Positions 35,420-47,433 of a DNA stretch of 64,000 bases are shown in pieces. Under the pieces are notes generated by a model, which saw only the letters and a program-made list of their open reading frames with translations, was not told the origin of the DNA and did not search any database. Both the position numbers and the translations under genes were made by a program. This DNA comes from Hymenobacter piscis. Lineage in GTDB: Bacteria; Bacteroidota; Bacteroidia; Cytophagales; Hymenobacteraceae. Within the stretch, counting starts at the first letter, position 1. Every line of letters starts with the position of its first letter. The DNA is taken from contig NZ_JAHHZN010000013.1 in NCBI RefSeq assembly GCF_018760735.1, positions 1 to 64,000 on the forward strand, written 5' to 3'.

Positions 35420-36169
35420 CTAGCCTTTGCGGGCTTCGTCGTAGCGGCTGTTGGCTTCCGACCAGTTGACCACGCTCCAGAACTCCTTGATGTAGTCGGG
35501 GCGCTTGTTCTGGTGCTTGAGGTAGTAGGCGTGCTCCCACACGTCGAGGCCGAGCACGGGGATGCCGCGCTGCATGCCGGGCAGATCCATCAGCGGGTTG
35601 TCCTGGTTGGGGGTGGAGGTGACCATGAGCTTGCCGGATTTCTTATCCACTATCAGCCAAGCCCAGCCGGAGCCAAACCGGCCGCTGGCGGCTTTAGTGA
35701 ATTCCTCGCTGAACTTATCGAAGGAGCCGAAGTCCTTGGTGATGGCTGTGGCGAGGTTGCCGGTGGGCTGGCCGCCGCCCTTGGGAGCCATAATCTGCCA
35801 GAAAAAGGAGTGGTTCCAGTGGCCGCCGGCGTTGTTGCGGATGGCCTCGGGCTGCTTGTTCATGGAGGCCAGCAGCTGGGCGAGGCTCATTTTCTCGGCC
35901 GGCGTGCCCATTACGGCCGCGTTGAGCTTACTCACGTAGCCTTTGTGGTGGGCATCGTGGTGAATTTCCATGGTGCGCGCGTCGATGTGCGGCTCCAGGG
36001 CATTGAAGGCGTAGGGCAGGTCGGGCAGCGTGAACGGGCCATCGGCCATGGGCGTGGCGCGGGCTTCACGGAGCAGTTTTTCTTCGTGGGCCGCGGCCAG
36101 CACGGCGGGGCTTACCAAAGCGCCCACCACGGTGAGCAGGCTGTTTTTCAGGAAATCGCGCTTCAGCAT
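35420..36169 (-). CDS. Exported Fe/Mn superoxide dismutase
   Basis: 249 residues. Residues 1-27 form an export signal beginning [20 protein letters not shown] with one Arg-Lys pair resembling a Tat motif (RDFLK), so the enzyme is probably periplasmic. The mature protein is a complete SodA/B fold. Metal ligands are all present: His70 (EIHHDAHH), His120 (HWNHSFFW), Asp209 and His213 ([10 protein letters not shown]). The segment GHWNH and GSGWAWL, with its Gly/Trp near the active site, fits the cambialistic or Fe/Mn group; metal preference cannot be set. Most Bacteroidota SODs are cytoplasmic; an exported form would protect periplasmic components. Confidence 0.93.
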   Translation of the reverse strand: MLKRDFLKNSLLTVVGALVSPAVLAAAHEEKLLREARATPMADGPFTLPDLPYAFNALEPHIDARTMEIHHDAHHKGYVSKLNAAVMGTPAEKMSLAQLLASMNKQPEAIRNNAGGHWNHSFFWQIMAPKGGGQPTGNLATAITKDFGSFDKFSEEFTKAASGRFGSGWAWLIVDKKSGKLMVTSTPNQDNPLMDLPGMQRGIPVLGLDVWEHAYYLKHQNKRPDYIKEFWSVVNWSEANSRYDEARKG

Positions 36170-36370
36170 GATTGTAGAAAGGAAAGGAAAGTGAAAGGAC
36201 AGTGGGGCCCGGCAACGGCCGCGCCCCGGCGGCCAAGGTAGGACTACTTACCCGGATTGGGGGCGGTCTGTTGCATTTCGGGTGTACTTTTGTGGGGAAG
36301 GGCACGGTTTTAGAACGGCCCCGCGTTAGGTTACCTGATCCTGTCTGCTCTTTTTTTGCTGCTCTTGCTT

Positions 36371-37606
36371 ATGCCCGTTTTCCGCCCGATTTCCCGATTA
36401 GCTTCCCCGGCCCGCCTTCTCGGGCTGCTGCTACTGCTGCTGACCGTGGCCCACTTCAGCCAGGCCCAGGTGCAGCTGCGCGGCGTAGTCCGCGACAAGG
36501 ATACCCAGGAGGTGCTGCCCTTCGCCAGCGTGGCCGTGCCCGGCACCACCAACGGCACCACCACCAACCTGGAGGGCGAGTTCAGCCTGGTGGTAGCCGC
36601 CCTGCCCGTGACGCTGCAGATTTCCGAGTTGGGCCACGTGAAGGATACCCTGCGCGTGACTACCACCGCCCCGCTCAACATTGAGCTGGCTTCGGCCACG
36701 GTAGCCCTGCCCGAGGTGAAAGTGGCCAGCTTCCCCTATCAGATGGTGGACCGGGCCTTCCGCACCCTGCAAAGCAACTACCGCCGCACCTACTACGGCC
36801 GGGCCTTCTACCGCCAGATTACCCGCATCGACGACCAGCCCACCGAGCTGCAGGAAGTGGTCTGGAACGTGAAGTCGAACCCGGCGCGGATTCTGGGCAC
36901 CACCCTGGCCCAGGGCCGCTACGCCGCCGTGCAGGCCCCCATCAACCTCAACAACTTCTCGGTTTACACCCGCAAGTACGGCCTCTTCGACCCGCGCCAG
37001 GACAGCACCACCTCCCTGGCCCTGATGAGCCCCAACGTGGAAAAGAATTACCTGCTCGAGCTCAAGGGCATCGTGGGGGAGGACTCCACGGGCGGAGTGG
37101 CCGAAATCACCTTCGAAACCCGCCCCGAAGTGAGCTACCGCGCCCAGGGCACCGTCTGGATTGACATCGAAACCAACCAGATTGTGCGCTACCGGGTGGT
37201 GCAGCCCAGCTTCACGGGCAGCACCAACAACCCCAAGCAGAAATTCGACAACGCCCGGCTGGCCATTGAAATGTCGTTCAAAACCGACGAGAAATCCCCG
37301 GTGGCGCCGCTGGAGCTGATGAAGATGGACCTGACCACCGACCTGACGGAGCCCGGCAAGCAGCCGCTGGCCATCAAGGTGTCGTCGTTTACCTATTTCT
37401 ACAACCAGAGCACCACGCCCCAGCGCCTGGCCTACGCCGCCGCCAGCCTTTCCGACCGCGACCTGCAGGCCATCAAGGCCCTGCCCTACGACCCCGAGTT
37501 CTGGGCCAATAACCCCGTCGTGAAGCGTACCCCCGCCGAGGATGAGGTGGTAGCCGCCTTCGAGAAAAAAGGCGCCTTCGGCTCGATGGTGAAGAAGAAG
37601 CGGTAA
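36371..37606 (+). CDS. Carboxypeptidase-regulatory-like domain outer-membrane-associated protein
   Basis: 411 residues from ATG 36371 (a start at 36356 is open but precedes the signal peptide). Signal peptide ends LTVAHFSQAQ. Residues 30-105 form a CarboxypepD_reg-like domain (LRGVVRDKDTQEVLPFASVAVPGTTNGTTTNLEGEFSL), the beta-sandwich that opens SusC-type receptors. The rest (residues 115-400) is a beta-rich domain with YYGRAFYRQITRID, VWIDIETNQIVRY and a basic C-terminus (KKGAFGSMVKKKR), like the DUF5686-type or carboxypeptidase-like lone proteins of Bacteroidota. No TonB plug or barrel follows. Weak -7 candidate TACTTTTG at 36285-36292. Confidence 0.8.
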   Translation: MPVFRPISRLASPARLLGLLLLLLTVAHFSQAQVQLRGVVRDKDTQEVLPFASVAVPGTTNGTTTNLEGEFSLVVAALPVTLQISELGHVKDTLRVTTTAPLNIELASATVALPEVKVASFPYQMVDRAFRTLQSNYRRTYYGRAFYRQITRIDDQPTELQEVVWNVKSNPARILGTTLAQGRYAAVQAPINLNNFSVYTRKYGLFDPRQDSTTSLALMSPNVEKNYLLELKGIVGEDSTGGVAEITFETRPEVSYRAQGTVWIDIETNQIVRYRVVQPSFTGSTNNPKQKFDNARLAIEMSFKTDEKSPVAPLELMKMDLTTDLTEPGKQPLAIKVSSFTYFYNQSTTPQRLAYAAASLSDRDLQAIKALPYDPEFWANNPVVKRTPAEDEVVAAFEKKGAFGSMVKKKR

Positions 37607-37610
37607 TTGG

Positions 37611-37706
37611 GGTGATGGGGTGAGGAGGTGATGGGGTGAGGAGGTGATGGGGTGAGGAGGTGATGGGGTGAGGAGGTGATGGGGTGAGGAGGTGATGGGG
37701 TGAGGA
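37611..37706 (+). repeat. Minisatellite, six copies of a 16-bp unit
   Basis: GGTGATGGGGTGAGGA is repeated six times in a row starting at 37611, two bases after the stop. The unit contains two TGA, and because 16 is 1 more than a multiple of 3, successive copies put TGA in all reading frames. Two complementary copies lie at 37832-37867. Confidence 0.95.
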
Positions 37707-37710
37707 GGGG

Positions 37711-37831
37711 TATGGGAACTGTCATCCTGAGCGGAGCGAAGGACCTTATCACGCTGCAATGAGTTGTTGATACGATTTATCGTTCTCAGGTGGTAAGATC
37801 CTTCGCTCTGCTCAGGATGACAGTTCCCATA
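37711..37831. repeat. REPIN-like inverted element, GTCATCCTGAGC type, extended by minisatellite
   Basis: 38-base arms 37711-37748 and 37794-37831 with few mismatches. The pairing continues outwards into the 16-bp repeats, so arms of 74 bases (37675-37748 with 37794-37867) are complementary. Confidence 0.9.
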
Positions 37832-37882
37832 CCCCTCCTCACCCCATCACCTCCTCACCCCATCACCTTCTTACCTCCTTCC

Positions 37883-38020
37883 CTAACTAAACCAGACTAC
37901 CACCGCCAGCAGTATCAGGCCGGCGAGGAAGGCGCAGCCCAGGCCCAGGCCGATACCCTTGAGCAGGCGGGCGTCGTTGTCGGTGATGTGGGGCGGGCGG
38001 GAATTGGGGGAGTCGGGCAT
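37883..38020 (-). CDS. Small single-TM protein (45 residues)
   Basis: ATG 38020 to TAG 37885-37883 encodes 45 residues: a short polar N-terminus with Pro and Arg (SPNSRPPHITDNDARLLKG) and one hydrophobic helix of about 22 residues (IGLGLGCAFLAGLILLAVVVW). Signature of a small inner-membrane protein, divergent from the phosphodiesterase gene at 38088, and next to the big inverted repeat on its 3' side. Longer upstream frames in this phase overlap the opposite gene and are noise. No homologue is known to me; the single clean TM helix and Met placement are the evidence. Confidence 0.6.
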   Translation of the reverse strand: MPDSPNSRPPHITDNDARLLKGIGLGLGCAFLAGLILLAVVVWFS

Positions 38021-38087
38021 GCTGGTGTAACCGGGAGAGCTCCAAAAAGATGCCGCAACCGAAAGCTGGCGGTGGCATCTTTGCGCC

Positions 38088-39167
38088 ATGAAAACAACTT
38101 CGCTCTGCGTGCTGCTGGCCCTGGCGCTGGCCGCCTGCACACCTTCCACCCAGCTTACCCAGCCGCCCGAAGCCGCCGCCGCCCAGGCGCACCCCAAGCA
38201 GGCGCGCCCCGAGCAGGCGGGCCCTACGCAGGAGCTGCGCCTGGCTTTCGGCTCCTGCAATCGCCACGACCTGCCCCAGCCCCTCTGGGACGACATTGCC
38301 CGCGCCCAGCCCGACGTGTGGATCTGGCTGGGCGACAACATCTACGGCGACTCCGACGACCCCCAGGTGCTGCAAGCCAAGTACACGGCCCAGTTTAATC
38401 ACCCCGGCTACCGCCACCTGCGCGAGCAGGGCACCCGCGTTATCGGAACCTGGGACGACCACGATTACGGCCGCAACGATGGCGACAAAAACTACCCCTT
38501 CAAAGCCCAGAACCAGCAGCTGGCCCTCGATTTTCTGGAGGAGCCGGCCGATAGTCCGCGCCGCCGCCAGGAAGGTATTTATGCCGCCTACGAATACCGG
38601 GTGGGCACCAAAAAGGTGAAGGTTATCTTGCTCGACGACCGGTATTTTCAGGACCCGGTTCACCGCGACGCCCAGCTGGTGTACCAGCCCAACCCCACCG
38701 GCGACGTGCTGGGCGAGGCCCAGTGGCAGTGGCTGCGCACGCAGCTGCTGAATTCCGACGCCGACGCCCACCTCATCGGCTCGGGCATTCAGTTTCTGCC
38801 CACCCAGCACCGTTTCGAGAAATGGGCCAACTTCCCGGCCGCCCGCCGGCGCTTCCTGGACCTGCTCACTGAAACCCATCCCAAGGGCACGCTGCTCATC
38901 AGCGGCGACCGGCACATCGGGGAAGTGTCGCGGCTGGCGGTGCCGGGGCTGGCCGGGCCGGTGGTCGAAATCACCTCCAGCGGCCTCACCCACCCCGCCA
39001 CCCAGAACACTGCCGAAGCCAACGACCTGCGCATCAGCGCCCTCATCAACCAGAAGCACTACGGCCTGTTTCGCTTTCAGGACCAGGACGGGCAGTTGCG
39101 GGTAGTGGCCTACCTGCGCGGCGACGAGGGCCAGGTGTTCTACGAGCAAACCTGGCGCCTTGAGTAA
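38088..39167 (+). CDS. PhoD-like alkaline phosphatase/phosphodiesterase lipoprotein
   Basis: 359 residues. Lipoprotein signal MKTTSLCVLLALALAAC with lipobox LAAC. Metallophosphatase motifs of the PhoD family in order: LAFGSCNRHDLPQPLWDDI, PDVWIWLGDNIYGD, GTWDDHDYGRNDGD, VILLDDRYF and LLISGDRHIGEVSRL, with Asp/His ligands intact. PhoD enzymes hydrolyse phosphodiesters such as teichoic acids or phospholipid head groups outside the cytoplasm. CATCTTTG (38076-38083) lies 4 bp before the ATG and is a near match to TAnnTTTG. The next gene starts about 95 bp further. Confidence 0.93.
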   Translation: MKTTSLCVLLALALAACTPSTQLTQPPEAAAAQAHPKQARPEQAGPTQELRLAFGSCNRHDLPQPLWDDIARAQPDVWIWLGDNIYGDSDDPQVLQAKYTAQFNHPGYRHLREQGTRVIGTWDDHDYGRNDGDKNYPFKAQNQQLALDFLEEPADSPRRRQEGIYAAYEYRVGTKKVKVILLDDRYFQDPVHRDAQLVYQPNPTGDVLGEAQWQWLRTQLLNSDADAHLIGSGIQFLPTQHRFEKWANFPAARRRFLDLLTETHPKGTLLISGDRHIGEVSRLAVPGLAGPVVEITSSGLTHPATQNTAEANDLRISALINQKHYGLFRFQDQDGQLRVVAYLRGDEGQVFYEQTWRLE

Positions 39168-39261
39168 GACAAGCCGACGGTACGACGGCAACCGGGGCCT
39201 GCATGGCGGTGCCAGCCGTGGAAACCCTACATTAGCCTCTTCACTACTCGTCCTGCACACC

Positions 39262-42495
<3,234 letters not shown>

Positions 42496-42665
42496 TAATC
42501 AGATGCGGCTGAACCGCCCAATGGCGGAATCAGCTCAGCGCAAGGGAAGTAGAGTGGCCTAACCTGCTCTGCTTCCCTTATTTTTTTATACATTTTCTCC
42601 GCCTACTCACCCCTTTCCTCCTTCCCTGGCACCCTTCCGACTGCCCCACCTAACCCATTCTTGCT

Positions 42666-45600
42666 ATGCATGACGCCTACTCGCTTATCGGTTCGGTCCG
42701 AAGCACGCGCTGGCTGGCCGCGCTGCCCGGGCTGCTGCTGCCGCTGGCCGCCGCCGCCCAGACGCCGGCCACCTACACCATCAGCGGCCGGGTGCTGGAC
42801 AGCCGCTCCGAGCCGGTGCCCGGTGCCACCGTCCGGGTGCTGAACACCGTGCTGGGCACTAGCACCGATGTGGACGGCAACTACACCCTGACCGCTACAC
42901 TGGCCCCCGGCACCTACCCCTTGCTGATCAGCGCCGTGGGCTACTCGCCCCAGCGGCAGCAGCTGGAGCTGGGTGCCACCACGGCCGTGGCCCTCGGCCC
43001 CACCACCCTGCCCGAAGACCTGGTGCAGCTCAACGACGTGGTGGTAACGGGTACTTCGGTGGCCACCAGCAAGAAGCAGCTCGGCAACACCATTGCCACC
43101 GTGAGCGGCGAGCAGCTGCGCACTACCGTGCCCACCCAAATCGACCAGGCCCTCCAGGGCAAGTTTGCGGGCGTGCAGATTACCCAGAACTCGGGCAACC
43201 CCGCCGGTGGCATCTCGGTGCGCCTGCGCGGCCCCAGCACCGTGGCCGGCTCCTCCGAGCCGCTCTACATCATCGACGGGGTCATTGTCGATAACAGCTC
43301 GCCCCAGCTGCTGGACCTGGGCGGCTACTCCCAGAACCGCCTCGTGGACATCAGCCCCAACGACGTGGAGCGCATTGAGGTGATTAAGGGCGCGGCGGCG
43401 GCGGCCATCTACGGCTCGCGGGCCAATAACGGGGTGGTCCAGATTTTTACCAAGCGCGGCCAGGACGGCAAGCCCCAGGTCACGGTATCGTCGAACTTCA
43501 TGACCTCGCAAATCCGCCGGAAGCTCGACTACAATACCTTTGGCTTCCGCTTCACCAACACCAACGCTGCCGACCTGACCCAGGTGCCGGTGCAGCGCTA
43601 CGACTACCAGGACGACATATTCCGCACCGCTACCGGCACCGATAATTACGCGTCGGTGTCGGGGGGCACCAGCAACACCAAATACTTTGCCTCGGGCAAC
43701 TACTTCCGCAACCAGGGCATTGTGCGCAACACCGACTTTACGCGGGGCGGGAGCCGGCTGCGGGTGCAGCAAAACCTGGGCAACAAGGCCAACCTGAGCG
43801 TGGGCGCCAACTACTCGCTCACCAACAGCCAGGAGGTGCCCAACGGCGGCATCAGCGAAGCCTACGGGGCCCTGACGGGGTTCATCTTTTCGAGCAACTA
43901 CATCGACCCCGCCGCCGACCCCGTTACCGGCCGCTTCCCCAGCACCGCCCCGGCCATTGCCCGCACCAACCCCCGTGAAGCCATCAGCCGCTTCGATTTT
44001 GAGCAGCGCACCTCCCGCTTTATCGGCGACGTGCAGCTCAACCTGACGCCCTTCGAGGGCTTCAGCGCCAACTTCACGCTGGGCTTTGATAACAGCACCC
44101 AGATTGGCACCGGCTACATTCCGCCGGGCAACACCACGCCCACCTACAACACCGGCCTGGCCCGCCGCGCCGACCGCACCGGCTTTCTGGTGAATACGGA
44201 CGTGACGCTCAGCTACAAGCGCAACCTCACCGACTGGCTGGTGAGCACCACCACCCTGGGCGGCACCCGCCAGGCCCAGCGTTTCCTCTCCACCGCCATC
44301 CAGTCGATTGGGCTGACGCCGGGCATTCCGGCCGCGTCATTCGGGAACGGCACGGCCGCTACCGGTGAACGCCGCGAAGATCAGCGCATCCTCGGGGCCT
44401 TCGGTCAGCAAACCCTGGGCTTCTACGACCAGGTTTTCCTGACCGGGGCGTTGCGGGTGGATGCGGCCTCGGTTTACGGGGTCAGTAACCGAACGCAGTA
44501 CTACCCCAAAGTGGGCGCTTCGTACGTGGTGTCGCAATCGGCGTTCTGGCAGAACGGGCCGCTGGGCCGCATCCTGCCCCAGTTCAAGCTCCGCGCTTCC
44601 TACGGCCAATCGGGCAACCTGACGGCCCTGGGACCCTTCGAGCGGTTTACCAACTACAATCCGCTGGTGCTGGGCACGTTGCCCGGGCTGTTTCCGGGCA
44701 CTCAGCAGGGCAACGAGCAGGTAGGGCCCGAGCGCCAGGCCGAATTGGAGGCGGGCATCGATGCCAGCCTGCTCAACGAGCGGGTGAGCTTCGAGGTATC
44801 GGTGTACCGCAAGAAGATAACCGACCTGCTGTTGCGCCGGGACCTGAGCCCGAGCACCGGCTTCAGCTCACGCGCCGACAACATCGGCAACATGACCAAC
44901 CGGGGCATCGAACTCCTGGTGCGGGTGCAGCCCGTGCGCTCCGACAAGGTAACCTGGAACGTGACGGGCACCTTCACCCACAACGTCAACGAAATCACCA
45001 ACATCCCCAACGGCCTGGTCACCTTCCCCGACGGCTTCGGGTTGGTAGCGGCCGTGGAGGGCAAGCCCCTGGGCACCTACTACGGCACCTACGCCGCCCG
45101 CAACCCCGACGGCTCCCTGCTGCTGACGCCCACGGGCCTGCCCCAGCGCGAGCGGGGCGTGCAGGGCCCGCCCGGCCAGCCCAACACCCCCCAGCGCGGC
45201 AACGACGGCCAGCCCTCCGGGGCCCTGCTGCTCGACGTGCTCGGCGACCCCAACCCCCAGTACGTGGCCTCCCTCATCAACGAGGTGGGCCTGCTCAAGA
45301 ACCGGCTCAACTTCCGGGTGCAGTTTGATACCCAGCAGAACTTCGACGTGTTCAACTTCACCCAGCGCGTGGGCACCCGCGACCTGTTCGGGGGGCTGGC
45401 CGGCTACGAGCCCGAGCTGCGCGGCGAAGTGCCCAAGGGCTCCAGCGCCGCCGCCTACAACACCTTCGATAAGTGGGTGCAGGACGGCTCCTTCATCAAG
45501 CTGCGCGAAATTTCGGTCAGCTACCAGCTCAGGCCCCGGTTCCTGGGCATGCGCGACCTGCGCCTCTCGGTGGCAGGCCGCAACCTGTGGGTGATAACCG

Positions 45601-45722
45601 ATTACCAGGGCTTCGACCCCGAAGTAAGCGCAGCGGGCCAGAGCACGGCCGTCCGGGGCTTCGACTTCGTGGAGGTGCCCATTCCCCGCACCGTGTCGGT
45701 GGGCTTCAACGCCTCCTTCTAG
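42666..45722 (+). CDS. SusC/RagA family TonB-linked outer-membrane receptor
   Basis: 1018 residues, usual length. Signal peptide ends at about residue 31. Then a carboxypeptidase-regulatory-like domain (YTISGRVLDSRSEPVPGATVRVLNT), a plug with LNDVVVTGTSV, the SusC signature DVERIEVIKGAAAAAIYGSRANNGVVQIFTKRG, and a 22-strand barrel ending with the Phe-terminated strand VPIPRTVSVGFNASF. SusC forms the pore of a SusCD pair that imports oligosaccharides or peptides using TonB. Downstream SusD starts 48 bp later, so the two form an operon. Substrate is not given by sequence; the nearest enzyme is the GH3-lactamase fusion directly upstream. Confidence 0.95.
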   Translation: MHDAYSLIGSVRSTRWLAALPGLLLPLAAAAQTPATYTISGRVLDSRSEPVPGATVRVLNTVLGTSTDVDGNYTLTATLAPGTYPLLISAVGYSPQRQQLELGATTAVALGPTTLPEDLVQLNDVVVTGTSVATSKKQLGNTIATVSGEQLRTTVPTQIDQALQGKFAGVQITQNSGNPAGGISVRLRGPSTVAGSSEPLYIIDGVIVDNSSPQLLDLGGYSQNRLVDISPNDVERIEVIKGAAAAAIYGSRANNGVVQIFTKRGQDGKPQVTVSSNFMTSQIRRKLDYNTFGFRFTNTNAADLTQVPVQRYDYQDDIFRTATGTDNYASVSGGTSNTKYFASGNYFRNQGIVRNTDFTRGGSRLRVQQNLGNKANLSVGANYSLTNSQEVPNGGISEAYGALTGFIFSSNYIDPAADPVTGRFPSTAPAIARTNPREAISRFDFEQRTSRFIGDVQLNLTPFEGFSANFTLGFDNSTQIGTGYIPPGNTTPTYNTGLARRADRTGFLVNTDVTLSYKRNLTDWLVSTTTLGGTRQAQRFLSTAIQSIGLTPGIPAASFGNGTAATGERREDQRILGAFGQQTLGFYDQVFLTGALRVDAASVYGVSNRTQYYPKVGASYVVSQSAFWQNGPLGRILPQFKLRASYGQSGNLTALGPFERFTNYNPLVLGTLPGLFPGTQQGNEQVGPERQAELEAGIDASLLNERVSFEVSVYRKKITDLLLRRDLSPSTGFSSRADNIGNMTNRGIELLVRVQPVRSDKVTWNVTGTFTHNVNEITNIPNGLVTFPDGFGLVAAVEGKPLGTYYGTYAARNPDGSLLLTPTGLPQRERGVQGPPGQPNTPQRGNDGQPSGALLLDVLGDPNPQYVASLINEVGLLKNRLNFRVQFDTQQNFDVFNFTQRVGTRDLFGGLAGYEPELRGEVPKGSSAAAYNTFDKWVQDGSFIKLREISVSYQLRPRFLGMRDLRLSVAGRNLWVITDYQGFDPEVSAAGQSTAVRGFDFVEVPIPRTVSVGFNASF

Positions 45723-45770
45723 CCCAGTGGCCCGTGCGGGGTTTTTCTCTGACGTTTACTTTCGGTTGAT

Positions 45771-47120
45771 ATGACTTCATTCCTTCGATTTCGGCACCTG
45801 CCCGCCCGGCTGCTGCTCGGCGCGGCCCTGCTGGGCCTGGCCCCCTCCTGCAGCCTCGATATTCCCAACCCCAACGCCGCCACCGAGCAATCCACGCTCA
45901 GCTCCCGCGATGGGGTGCTGGCCTTTAGCGTGGGCCTGCGCCAGACGTACGCCACCCAGGTGATTGAGCCGCTGCTGCTCGCTACCGGTACCACCAGCCG
46001 GGAGGTGAAGGGCATTACCACCTTCATCAACGTAACGGAGCTGGAACAGGGCGGCACCCAACTCTCGCCCAACAACGCCAACCTCACGGCCCTGTTCGGG
46101 CGGCCTTACCGCATCGTTTCCGCCGCCGACCAGCTCCTTGGCGCGGCTCCCGCCACCCTCGCAACGGATGCGGCCACGCTGAGCGGAGTGCTGGCCCACG
46201 CCTACCTGTTTAAGGCGGCCGCCCTGCTGGCCGTGGCCCAGGGCTTCGAGCAGGCTCCTGTTTCGGCCGCCGAGAATGCCGCGTTTGTACCCCGGACCCA
46301 GGTGCTGGCCGAGGCCGTGCGCCTGCTCGATCTGGCTGCCCAGACCCTGACGGCCAACGCCCCGTCGGCGGAGTTCAATACCCGCGTGCTCGGCCCCGAG
46401 TTCGACCTGCCCAATACGGTGCAGGCCTACCGGGCCCGCGCCAACCTGATGGCCGGCAACTACGCCGCCGCCCTGGCCGCCGCCAACCTGGTCGATTTAA
46501 CCAAAACGTCGGTGTTCGTGTACACCGGCGCGGCCCCCAATCCCATCTTCACCCAGTCGGTGCTGGCGGGCAACTTCAAGCCCCGCGACCAGTTCGGGCT
46601 GCCCGCCGACCTGGTGGAGGCCCAGGATGCCCGCCTGAGCTTCTACCTGCAAGGGCCCGCCGTTACGCGCTCCGACAACGGCAGCACCAGCACGCTGCGG
46701 GAGCTGGCCGGCTTCTTCACCTCCCAGGTCAGCCCCATTCCCGCTTATCTTCCCGATGAGATGCGCCTGATCCGGGCCGAGGCCAACCTGCGGGCCGTCA
46801 CGCCCGACCTTGCGGCCGCCCTGCTTGATATCAACGCCGTGCGCACCCAGACTGCCGGCGACCCGCTGGGCGTAAATGCCGCCCTGCCGCCCTACGCCGG
46901 GCCGGAAACCGTGGCGGCGTTGTTGCAGGAGGTGTACAAACAGCGCAGCGCCGAGCTGTTTCTGAGCGGCCTGCACCTCGACGACAGCCGCCGCTTCGGC
47001 CGTCCCGCCCCGGCCCCCAACCAGCCCATCAGCCAGACGGAGCGCAGCCGCAACTTCTACCCCTACCCCCAGCAGGAGCGCATCAACAACCCCAACGTGC
47101 CCGCTGACCCGGCTATCTGA
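45771..47120 (+). CDS. RagB/SusD family nutrient-binding lipoprotein
   Basis: 449 residues with lipobox APSC after MTSFLRFRHLPARLLLGAALL, so it is lipid-anchored on the cell surface. The SusD fold is visible from the TPR-like helices (AYRARANLMAGNYAAALAAANL), MRLIRAEANLRA and the conserved ending EVYKQRSAELFLSGLHLDDSRRFGRP with NFYPYPQQERINNPNV. It caps the SusC pore and binds the substrate. It is on the short side for SusD (usually 500-600), so the binding loops may be reduced. The pair has no ECF sigma or anti-sigma neighbour, so its control is not visible. Confidence 0.95.
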   Translation: MTSFLRFRHLPARLLLGAALLGLAPSCSLDIPNPNAATEQSTLSSRDGVLAFSVGLRQTYATQVIEPLLLATGTTSREVKGITTFINVTELEQGGTQLSPNNANLTALFGRPYRIVSAADQLLGAAPATLATDAATLSGVLAHAYLFKAAALLAVAQGFEQAPVSAAENAAFVPRTQVLAEAVRLLDLAAQTLTANAPSAEFNTRVLGPEFDLPNTVQAYRARANLMAGNYAAALAAANLVDLTKTSVFVYTGAAPNPIFTQSVLAGNFKPRDQFGLPADLVEAQDARLSFYLQGPAVTRSDNGSTSTLRELAGFFTSQVSPIPAYLPDEMRLIRAEANLRAVTPDLAAALLDINAVRTQTAGDPLGVNAALPPYAGPETVAALLQEVYKQRSAELFLSGLHLDDSRRFGRPAPAPNQPISQTERSRNFYPYPQQERINNPNVPADPAI

Positions 47121-47126
47121 AGAATT

Positions 47127-47206
47127 AAGAGGGGTATTTTCCTGACCGGCTGAGGTTGCCTTTTGAGGCCTCTTTGTGTCGCGCGAGGAGAATACCCCTC
47201 TTCCTT
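47127..47206 (+). terminator. Long-stem hairpin after susD, probable terminator
   Basis: AAGAGGGGTATTTTCC (47127-47142) pairs with GGAGAATACCCCTCTT (47187-47202), one G-T pair, with a smaller GAGGCCTC palindrome between. A short CCTTTC follows, so termination may rely on the long stem. Confidence 0.55.
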
Positions 47207-47207
47207 T

Positions 47208-47315
47208 CAGATACTAAAAAGCGCATTAGAAAGGCGCGTTAACCTGACTGAACATGCTAATGTGCTACAGGTGCCCCTGGAAAACCTCCGGCAACGGCAG
47301 TGGCTGGAGGAGTAA
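47208..47315 (+). pseudogene. Possible coding remnant (about 35 codons) without a start
   Basis: An open frame with clean codons ends at TAA 47313-47315 and reads FQILKSALERRVN, then LTEHANVLQVPLENLRQRQ and WLEE. No ATG is in frame; upstream it meets the hairpin and a TGA at 47151. The amphipathic, Leu/Arg-rich pattern looks like the C-terminus of a small helical protein (for example an antitoxin or DNA-binding protein) whose front was lost. The rest of the gap to 47433 shows nothing. Confidence 0.25.
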
Positions 47316-47433
47316 ATCCGTTCTAGGCTCTCATCCATTACCCAGAGGACTGAGCTTCGATTGCAACCTATCCGATGCTGATGAGCTCCTATAACGTGTC
47401 ACATAGTACCTTATCGTGAAGCTTCTGCGCGTT

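Noticed and set aside
37611..37867. Tandem repeats considered as a CRISPR array
   Set aside because: Units are 16 bp with no spacers and no cas genes nearby.
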